The notes under the pieces are model-generated. The model was not told the DNA's origin. It made no database searches and was given only the letters and a program-made list of their open reading frames with translations. Both the position numbers and the translations under genes were made by a program. Source: an uncultured Bacteroidales bacterium (GTDB lineage Bacteria > Bacteroidota > Bacteroidia > Bacteroidales > F082). Taken from it: a stretch of DNA of 64,000 bases. The stretch lies in assembly GCA_946405575.1 (NCBI GenBank), contig CAMJHP010000008.1:1-64000 (forward strand), given 5' to 3'. Shown here one piece after another: positions 34,401-42,200 of this stretch; the stretch's first letter is position 1; the number at the start of each line of letters is the position of its first letter.

Positions 34401-37400
34401 GAATATTGGTTGAAACACCAGAAAACGCACCCTGTCCCAATGGAGGAGGAAGCTCCGATAGAGCAATCATCGACTTCAAACCATAACAGCAAGCGAAAGC
34501 ATAATCACCAATCGATGGAACAGTGTTCGGTAAAATCAAGGAGGTCAAACCTTGGCAATACCAAAAAGCGTTAGAACCAATTGAAGTCATTGAATTGCCT
34601 AAAGTCAGAGATCCGGTCAAGCCTCTACAGTTTCTGAAAGCATCGTTTCCAATCGTTGTTACAGAGTTTGGTATTACAAGGTTACCTGTAAAACCGCTGC
34701 AACCCAAAAAAGCCCAATCGCCAATGGTAATCACGGAGTTCGGGATATTCAAACTGCCCGTAAAACCGCTGCAACCATTGAAGGTAGAACCCCCAATCTC
34801 GGTCACAGAATTACCGATGGTCAAACTGCCCGTGAAACCGCTGCAACCACTAAACGCAGCACCTCCTATTTCGGTTACGGAGTTCGGGATGGTCAAACTG
34901 CCCGTGAAACCGCTGCAACCACTAAACGCAGCACCTCCTATTTCGGTTACGGAGTTCGGGATGGTCAAACTGCCCGTGAAACCGCTGCAACCATAGAAAG
35001 CCATATAACCTATTGACCTAACAGAATTAGGCAAAATCAACGACCCTGTCAAACCACTGCAGTCCATGAAAGCATAATTGTTTATCGAAGATAAACTGAT
35101 GAAAAACTGTAATTCTTCAAACGAGGTTATTTCAGTGTTGCCATTAAACGCTCCACCAAGACTCCTAACCGAGGCTGCTTCAGTATAACTTAGTTCGCCA
35201 TCACCATTGGTATCCCAATTGGCTACACAGATGGCTTTTACATTAGCATCAGCAAAGTCGATGTTTCCTTCCGGTACAAAATGAGCAATCAAAAGAGCAT
35301 CATCTGTCACTATGAAAGTATAATTTGCATTCAAGGAGACCACATCGCTGTTTTTAGTCCAGTTTGCAAAACAATATCCTTCATTAGGCGTTGCAACTAC
35401 ATTACATAAAGAACCACCTTCGTATGTTCCACCGCCAGAAACCTCACCTCCTTCAGGAGGATCGGCTAAAACACAAACTGTCCCTGACAAGCAAATACCA
35501 ATTATATTTGAAAAAGCATCCCAACCATAAGCCTGCTGATATGCATTGACAGATTCGAATGGCACATAAACAGGAATATCGGTTGAAACACCAGAAAACG
35601 CATTAGGTCCCAATGAAGGAGGAAACTCCGATAGAGCAATCATCGACTTCAAACCACTACAGCCAATGAAAGCATGATCACCAATCGATGGAGCGGTATT
35701 TGGTAAAATCAAGGATATCAATCCTTTACAATAATGGAAAGCATAAGTTTCAATCAATGTCACGGAATTTGGGATGAACAGTTCACCCGTCAAACCTTGG
35801 CAGTCCTCGAAAGCACCAAAACCAATATAAGTCACTGAATTGCCTATGGTCAGAGATCCAGTCAAACCATTGCAATTCCTAAAAGCATAAGAATCTATCG
35901 AGGTCACGGAATTGGGAATGGTCAAATTGCCTGTAAAACCGCTGCAATTGTAGAATGCATTAATACCTATTGTGGTCACAGAACTACCGATGGTCAAACT
36001 GCCCGTGAAACCGCTGCAACCACTAAACGCAGCACCTTCTATTTCAGTCACAGAGTTTGGTATTACAAAATCACCCGTGAAACCGCTGCAACCATTGAAA
36101 GCCATATATCCTATTTCGGTCACAGAATTAGGAATGGTCAAATTGCCTGTAAAGCCACTGCAACCTTCGAAGGTTGAGCGATTAATTATTGTAATGGAAT
36201 TGGGAATGGTCAATTCACCAGTAAAGCCATTGCAATTCCTAAAAGCGTAAGAACCTATCGAGGTCACGGAATTAGGAATGGTCAAGTCGCCTGTAAAACC
36301 ACTGCAACCTTCGAAAGTTGAAGCATTAATTACTGTGATGGAATTGGGAATGGTCAATTCACCAGTCAAGCCGTTGCAATTCCTAAAAGCGCTTGAACCT
36401 ATCGAGGTCACGGAATTAGGAATGGTCAAGTTGCCTGTAAAACCGCTGCAACCTTCGAAAGCAAATTCGCCTATTGATTTAATATAATTAGGTAAGATCA
36501 ATGAACCTGTCAAACCACTACAGTTATTGAAAGCATAATTGTTTATCGAAGGTAAACTGATGAAAAACTGTAATTCTTCAAACGAGGTTATTTCAGTGTT
36601 GCCTCTGAACACTTCCCCAAGACTCTTAACCGAGGCTGCTTCAGCATAACTTAGTTCGCCATCACCATTGGTATCCCAATTGGCTACACAGATGGCTTTT
36701 ACATTAGCATCAGCAAAGTCGATGTTTCCTTCCGGTACAAAATGAGCAATCAAAAGAGCATCATCTGTCACTATGAAAGTATAATTTGCATTCAAGGAGA
36801 CCACATCGCTGTTTTTAGTCCAGTTTGCAAAACAATATCCTTCATTAGGCGTTGCAACTACATTACATAAAGAACCGCCCTCGTATGTTCCACCGCCAGA
36901 AACCCCACCTCCATCAAGAGGATCGGCTAAAACACAAACTGTCCCTGACGAGCATATACCAATTATATTTGAGAAAGCATTCCAACCATAGGCCTGCTGA
37001 TATGCTTGGACAGATTCACACGGCACATAAACAGGAATTGTAGTAGAAATATTATCGAAAGAACTCGATTCCACTCTTGCAGGTGTTTCCGATAGAACAA
37101 TCAATGATATAAAGCCAGTGCAAGCCTCGAAAGCTTGTTTCTTTATTTCTCTAACTGTATTGGGAATCGCAAAGGAGCCCCAAAAACCGCTGCAACCATA
37201 GAAAGCATAGTCGCCTATTGTAGTGACAGAATAGGGAAACTCTATCGTACTCAGACCAGTACAGCCCGAGAATGCACTATTGTTAATTGATGTTAAACTG
37301 ATAAAATACTGCAGTTCAGTAAAAGAAATGATTTCTGTATGATGCGAGAACACGAAACCAAGACTCGTCACCGAGGCGGCTTCAGCATAACTTAGTTCAC

Positions 37401-39069
37401 CGTCACCATTGGTATCCCAATTGGCCACACAGATGGCTTTCACGTTAGCATCAGCAAAAACGATGTTTTCTTCTGTAACAAAATGCGCAGTCATAAGGCT
37501 TTCACCGGTCACTGGAAAAGTATAGTTTGTGTCAAAAGAAACAACCTCGCCATTTCTAGTCCAATTAGCAAAGCTATAACCCTCGTCAGCCGTGGCCGTC
37601 ACCGTACATGATTGGCCATAAGGGAAAGATCCACTACCAGATGCAGTACCTCCTTCTGTAGCAGTTACGGTAACAGTGAACGGTTCGGCAAACACAGCCA
37701 CCAAATTACGGTTGAAGTTGGCTGTGAAGGAATAATTAGGATTGGTAGAAGCGATACCTCCGTTTTCTTCCCAATAACAAAAATAATAACCATTATTGGC
37801 AGTAGCCGAAAGTGTCACGCTACTACCATGGGGGAAATTGCCACCTCCCGACACGGTGCCACCTGCCTCATTGTTGGCTGAGACATTGATTACATAATTC
37901 GTTGTTTCAGCCTGAGGATGAATGTTAAAAAGGGCTATGTTATTATCGTTAAATCCACCAAAGAAGTCGTTAAGAAGAGCATCTATGAAAAAATAACCAT
38001 CGTTATAGCCATCCCATCCCCAATTGAAGTGAAACATATCGTAATGGTCATATCCGTCACACACAAATGCATGACCACCTATGATGCCGTATCCTACATA
38101 AAACACAGGTCTATTCAAATTGAGACAATCCTTTAGCTTTGCTTTCCAAGTAGCCTCTGAATACCAGCTGCGATATTCAAGACTTATCTCATCGGAATAG
38201 CCGAAATAATTGATTAATGAACTAGGATATAAAAAACCTCCCGATCCACCTACACCATAACTCATATCGACCGACACACCACAATGCCACATCAGCGTGG
38301 CCACGGCTTCAATTTGCTCAGCACTAGAAGATCCATTCAAGATATTCGGCATATTTTCCCAATCGTATGTCGTCGCTCCAAAATCAACACTCTGTTCAGG
38401 ATAGCCGTTTGGGGTATATGAATGATAGCCTATACCATTTTCAGGATAGCTCCAATAACGCATAACTTGAGCCATTGCCGTAGCAGTGCAGCCTGTCACT
38501 ACATGACCACACGAGCCATCTGGGTCCTCTGGGCAAAGCGCATTGTAGTAACAACCTTGGTTCCACGTAGTGGTCAGCAGGGGCTCCACGGAAGTGGTAC
38601 TGCGGTTGTCGTTGAGGCGACCATCTTGCATCACCCTTGCCCATCGTTGGGCTATGGCTTCGTTGGCTTCGAGGTGGTTTTCGATGCCGTATTGGATTTG
38701 CTCCACGAAACCTTGCAGATACTCTTGCATCTGGATGGGGACATTGTTCGGGTCGAAGGGACGGCCCTCGCCGGAGTAGCCAAGGATGGGGGTTACGCAA
38801 TCGTCGGCAGAAACGATGACAAATCCTTCGGTTGTGTTGAACACATAGAAAGCCGCCGTGCCTTCGGGTGTGTTGTAGGTGGTGGCGAGCGATAAGTCTT
38901 CCCCTCGTGTCATGTTCATCCGTGTGTTAGCGTTAAGGAACTTGACTCCGACTTCGCGTGCGTTTTGTATGCCAACGGGGTGCGCATACGTCATTCCTAT
39001 TGTACTTAGAAGCATGATGAGCAGGATGGCTCTCACCGATTTTTTGCAATGTACGGATGCTGTTTTCAT
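31477..39069 (-). CDS. giant T9SS surface protein: C10 cysteine protease plus four EF-hand/LRR/B-repeat blocks
   Basis: 2530 residues from ATG 39069. Signal peptide 1-29 (ends TYA), a propeptide-like region, then a C10 protease at about 150-385: catalytic Cys194 in TGCTATAMAQVM, His333 in IGGHAFVCDGY, Asn349-Trp350 in FNWGWDG. Two B-repeats follow, then four blocks, each made of FADANVKAICVANWDTNGDG with ELSY (EF-hand-like loop), a BspA-type LRR run, a VPCESVQAYQQAYGW-type cap and one B-repeat. Then a YGDGWSG-type domain, the GWNW twin module, GECRG module and T9SS sorting domain. Blocks 3 and 4 are nearly identical (offset 1173 bp). The promoter at 39100-39131 overlaps a longer TTG-initiated frame (39102), which fixes the start. 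Proteolysis plus adhesion at the cell surface is inferred. Confidence 0.93.
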   Translation of the reverse strand: MKTASVHCKKSVRAILLIMLLSTIGMTYAHPVGIQNAREVGVKFLNANTRMNMTRGEDLSLATTYNTPEGTAAFYVFNTTEGFVIVSADDCVTPILGYSGEGRPFDPNNVPIQMQEYLQGFVEQIQYGIENHLEANEAIAQRWARVMQDGRLNDNRSTTSVEPLLTTTWNQGCYYNALCPEDPDGSCGHVVTGCTATAMAQVMRYWSYPENGIGYHSYTPNGYPEQSVDFGATTYDWENMPNILNGSSSAEQIEAVATLMWHCGVSVDMSYGVGGSGGFLYPSSLINYFGYSDEISLEYRSWYSEATWKAKLKDCLNLNRPVFYVGYGIIGGHAFVCDGYDHYDMFHFNWGWDGYNDGYFFIDALLNDFFGGFNDNNIALFNIHPQAETTNYVINVSANNEAGGTVSGGGNFPHGSSVTLSATANNGYYFCYWEENGGIASTNPNYSFTANFNRNLVAVFAEPFTVTVTATEGGTASGSGSFPYGQSCTVTATADEGYSFANWTRNGEVVSFDTNYTFPVTGESLMTAHFVTEENIVFADANVKAICVANWDTNGDGELSYAEAASVTSLGFVFSHHTEIISFTELQYFISLTSINNSAFSGCTGLSTIEFPYSVTTIGDYAFYGCSGFWGSFAIPNTVREIKKQAFEACTGFISLIVLSETPARVESSSFDNISTTIPVYVPCESVQAYQQAYGWNAFSNIIGICSSGTVCVLADPLDGGGVSGGGTYEGGSLCNVVATPNEGYCFANWTKNSDVVSLNANYTFIVTDDALLIAHFVPEGNIDFADANVKAICVANWDTNGDGELSYAEAASVKSLGEVFRGNTEITSFEELQFFISLPSINNYAFNNCSGLTGSLILPNYIKSIGEFAFEGCSGFTGNLTIPNSVTSIGSSAFRNCNGLTGELTIPNSITVINASTFEGCSGFTGDLTIPNSVTSIGSYAFRNCNGFTGELTIPNSITIINRSTFEGCSGFTGNLTIPNSVTEIGYMAFNGCSGFTGDFVIPNSVTEIEGAAFSGCSGFTGSLTIGSSVTTIGINAFYNCSGFTGNLTIPNSVTSIDSYAFRNCNGLTGSLTIGNSVTYIGFGAFEDCQGLTGELFIPNSVTLIETYAFHYCKGLISLILPNTAPSIGDHAFIGCSGLKSMIALSEFPPSLGPNAFSGVSTDIPVYVPFESVNAYQQAYGWDAFSNIIGICLSGTVCVLADPPEGGEVSGGGTYEGGSLCNVVATPNEGYCFANWTKNSDVVSLNANYTFIVTDDALLIAHFVPEGNIDFADANVKAICVANWDTNGDGELSYTEAASVRSLGGAFNGNTEITSFEELQFFISLSSINNYAFMDCSGLTGSLILPNSVRSIGYMAFYGCSGFTGSLTIPNSVTEIGGAAFSGCSGFTGSLTIPNSVTEIGGAAFSGCSGFTGSLTIGNSVTEIGGSTFNGCSGFTGSLNIPNSVITIGDWAFLGCSGFTGNLVIPNSVTTIGNDAFRNCRGLTGSLTLGNSMTSIGSNAFWYCQGLTSLILPNTVPSIGDYAFACCYGLKSMIALSELPPPLGQGAFSGVSTNIPVYVPFESVEAYQQAYGWDAFSNIIGICSSGTVCVLADPPEGGEVSGGGTYEGCSLCNVVATPNEGYCFVNWTKNNDVISLDANYTFMVTDDALLIAHFVPEGNVDFADANVKAICVANWDTNGDGELSYTEAASVRSLGGAFNGNTEITSFEELQFFISLSSINNYAFMDCSGLTGSLILPNSVRSIGYMAFYGCSGFTGSLTIPNSVTEIGGAAFSGCSGFTGSLTIPNSVTEIGGAAFSGCSGFTGSLIIGNSVTEIGTSTFDGCSGFTGSLIIGNSVTTIGNYAFYECSGFTGSLTLGNSVTSIGYAAFCYCHGLTGELFIPNTVTSIGSLAFWHCQGLTSLILPNTVPSIGDNAFAGCYGLMSMSVLSELPPSLGTDAFSGVSTGIPVYVPCESVEAYQNAAGWSGFTNFIGMCSGNITVAAYPVEGGSVMGGGSYEGGEICTLTAIANEGYSFLYWTEGGIQVSSNSNYSFIVTSDRNLVANFMEGDVCAINFDFYDSFGDGWSGNMLLVTDDSGSSYEFTLEGGSSGTQTLILVSGSHITLTWIEGNWMGECSFTVSYADGTVIYEGSGLSSSFFYEFDVNCSSSVTAQTSDLAQGWNWWSTYVEQEGIDGLTMLEESLGENGYQIKSQTDFVTNYGSMWFGMLGGITNEETYMIDNTTDCQIEMTGAPVSPADHPITINNGWNWIGYPSTHTMGVAEALADFLPANGDQIKSQSNYSVYYNGMWMGQLQSITPGTGLMYKSNNTESTILVYPDGGRNTEAATSAKATHWTNDIHAYPHNMTVMAVVELDEVELTTDNYELAVFANGECRGSVKLMNVEPLNRHMAFLTVSGKDAAELTFRLYDTENGMEYYDAEESLSFTVNATVSEPEDVFVVHFRGTTGMDELASSVQVYPNPVNGGEQFSIGVNAESKAPVRVEIVNALGVETLRATSAQMPAMLTAPSVAGVYTLRITVEGKGTVVRKLLVK
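33625..34240. repeat. 1173-bp-offset direct repeat, copy 1 (LRR block 4)
   Basis: Nearly identical to 34798-35413. It covers several LRR units, the EF-hand-like start of the block and the preceding B-repeat. The offset of 391 codons equals one whole block. Confidence 0.85.
34798..35413. repeat. 1173-bp-offset direct repeat, copy 2 (LRR block 3)
   Basis: Partner of 33625-34240, with only scattered base changes. It indicates a recent in-frame duplication of one block within the same gene. Confidence 0.85.
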
Positions 39070-39099
39070 ATCAGAAATTTTAACGCAAATTAGTTTCCG

Positions 39100-39131
39100 C
39101 AAAAATATGGAGAATTATTATTGTTTCCAAA
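39100..39131 (-). promoter_or_regulatory. promoter of the 31477-39069 protease/LRR gene
   Basis: On the minus strand: TTTG (39131-39128), a 20-base spacer, TATTTTTG (39107-39100). The start codon follows about 30 bases later. It shows that translation cannot begin at the in-frame TTG at 39102. Confidence 0.6.
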
Positions 39132-39159
39132 GGATTAATACAAAAGGATTTCATATAAA

Positions 39160-39196
39160 GAATCCCGCAAAGAAAAAAGCTTCGCGGGATTCTTGA
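39160..39196 (-). terminator. terminator of the 39217-45006 gene
   Basis: AAGAATCCCGC pairs with GCGGGATTCTT around a 15-base A-rich loop, 21 bases past the stop codon at 39217, with a T-rich stretch after it on the minus strand. Confidence 0.85.
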
Positions 39197-39216
39197 TAAA
39201 AGGTTGAGACAAAGCA

Positions 39217-42200
39217 TCATCTGACAATTACCTTGCGATAACACGTGCCTTTGCCCTCAACAGAGATCCTCAGCATGTAGACGCCTGCGGTGTTCGGTGC
39301 ATTGATGCTGACAGGCAGCTGCTTGGAGGTCTCCATGGAGAGTATTGAACCTAGTGTGTTGGTTATCTCCACACGTACGGACAATTTCTCACTTATCGTC
39401 ATGCCAACGCTGATGCGCTCACCTGCTTGCACAGGATTCGGATAGACCTGGACGCTACTAGACAACTCGTCCATACCCGTCGCGCCCCTGAAGTGTACCA
39501 CGAAGACATCTTCTGGGTCGCCTACGGTGGCATTGACGGTGAAGCTGAGGCTCTCCTCGGCATCATAGTATTCCGCGCCTGTCTCCGCGTCGTACAGCCT
39601 GAAGGCTAATTCGACGGCATCGTTTCCGGCAATGGTCAGGAAGGCCACGCGGCGGTCCAGTGGCTCAACATATGTCAGCTTCACGCTGCCTCGGCACTCG
39701 CCGTTGGCGAAGACGGCCAACTCATAATTGTCAGTTGTCAACTCCACCTCGTCGAGTTCCACCACAGCCATCACGGTCATATTGTGAGGATAGGCGTGGA
39801 TGTCGTTCGTCCAATGTGTGGCCTTGGCTGAGGTTGCGGCTTCTGTGTTGCGGCTTCCGTCGGGATAGACCAAAGTGGTGCTTTCGGTGTTGTTCGACTT
39901 GTACATCAACCCAGTACCTGGTGTGATGCTCTGTAATTGACCCATCCACATACTATTGTAATACACAGAGTAGTTGGATTGCGACTTGATCTGGTCGCCA
40001 TTGGTGGGCGAGAAGTCGGCAAGGGCTTCAGCGACACCCATCGTGTGGGTGCTAGGATAGCCAATCCAGTTCCAACCATTGTTGATGGTGATGGGATGGT
40101 CGGCAGGCGAAACAGGTGCGCCAGTCATCTCTATCTGACAATCCGTTGTATTGTCTATCATATAAGTTTCCTCGTTGGTAATGGCGCCGAGCATGCCGAA
40201 CCACATCGAGCCGTAGTTGGTGACGAAGTCAGTCTGCGACTTGATCTGATAGCCGTTTTCACCAAGGCTCTCCTCAAGCATTGTCAGGCCGTCGATGCCT
40301 TCCTGCTCCACATAGGTACTCCACCAGTTCCAGCCTTGGGACAAGTCAGTCGTTTGGGTTATGTTGTTTTCGCTGAAGTTGGCCACATAGGCGGCATTTT
40401 CGGTCACAGTAAAATAGTAAATCGGGTCGATGGAAACCTCTTCACCATCTTGAGTCCAATTCACAAAGCTGTAGCCTTGGTTGGCAGTGGCTATCAACAC
40501 GCAGGTGGAGAAGTGCTCGTAAGTGCCGGAGCCTTCCACCATACCGCCTACTACAGGATTGGCTGTAACAGTGATTTCATAGGTGTTCAGCTCAAAGTTG
40601 GCCACATAGCTGCCTGCCTCGGTTACGGTGAAACTGTAGGTGGAATTGGAGGAAACCACCTCGCCGTTCTTTGTCCAATTGATGAAGGTGTAACCTTCAT
40701 TTGCCGTGGCTTCCAGTGTGACCGTTGCACCGTGCAAGTAGCTTCCTGCACCCGTTACGGTACCGCCGTCTTCAAGATTGGCTGTGGCAGCAATGTCATA
40801 TGAAACGGGTGTTTGCGAGAAGTTGGCCACATAAGTACACGACTCGGTCACACCGAAACTGTAGGTAGTTTCTGTGGAAACCACCACTCCGTTCTTTGTC
40901 CAGTTGATGAAGGGATAGCCCAAGTTGCCCATAGCGGTAAGCGTACACATTTGGCTGTACTCGTATGTGCCTGCACCCGTCACACTTCCTGCTTCTGCCG
41001 GATTGACCACTACCGTAATATCATAGCCATCACACATCTCATTCAAGGCACTTGCCCATTCTTCCCAATAACCAGAGGAATAGTTCTCCGTGGCTCCGCA
41101 AGGAATGTTGATGATTCTGCCAGTGGCATTGTTTGAGAACACATCCCAACCGATGGAAGGTGCCTGCATCGACTGCATATTCACCTCGCTCAATTGAGTG
41201 CAATTCCTAAATGCCTCAATACCTATCACGGTTACCGGTTCTGGAAGGGTTACCTTGGTTAAGCCCGAGCAAGAATAGAAAGCCGTATTGCCCACAATCA
41301 TCACGTTGTTGCCCATGATAATCTCCGACAAGCCGTCGCAGTCTTGGAAAGCACTGATTCCGATGGTGTTGATTGAGTTGGGAATCACCAAAGTACCTGT
41401 CAAATGCCAACAATTGTTAAAAGCATTGTCGTTGATGGCGACCACAGAGTTTGGAATAGTCAATATGCCAGTAAAGTTAGCATTTCTGAACATATTCGCT
41501 GCTATCCTAACCACATTATTGCCTATGTTAAGATGACCACTACAATTTTGGAAAGGATAATTATAATAACCTTCACTAATGTCTGCATGACTTGTCACAT
41601 TATAATATATCTCTGAAAATCCACTGCAAGAATAAAAAGCTTCGCCTCCAATTGATGTCACTGAACTTGGAATGGTCAGGCTGCCGCCTACGAAACCGTC
41701 ACAATCATAAAATGCAGAGCTTCCTATTGAGGTTACAGAATTGGGAATATCCAAGTTACCTGTGAAACCGTCACAATACTCAAATGCACTGCTCCCAATC
41801 GTAGTCACAGAATTACCTATGGTCAAAGTACCTGCGAAACCGGAGCAATTATAAAATGCACTGCTTCCAATCGAGGTCACTGAATTGCCAATAATCAAAG
41901 CACCTGTAAAACCATAGCAATTATAAAATGCGGAATTCCCAATTGAGGTCACGGAATTAGGAATGACTAAATCGCCCGTCAAGCCATAGCAACTGTAAAA
42001 AGCAGAGCTTCCTATGGTGGTCACGGAGTTTCCTAAAGTCAGTGTACCCCCGAAACTATGACAATTATAAAATGCATTGCTCCCTATCGAGATCACTGAA
42101 TTGGGAATCACAATGTCGCCGACAAGGCCTGTGCAACCTGAAAAAGCTTCACTTCCAATTGTAGTCACGGAGTTTCCAATAGTCAATGTACCCCAGAAAG

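Noticed and set aside
33545-36487. Regular short direct repeats of about 70 bases that could suggest a CRISPR array
   Set aside because: The units are in frame, encode LRRs, vary throughout, and have no constant repeat with unique spacers. No cas gene is present.
37385-37420. Dockerin domain suggested by the DTNGDGELSYAEA loop
   Set aside because: Dockerins have two paired loops; here there is one per block, followed directly by LRRs. An isolated EF-hand-like loop is the safer reading.
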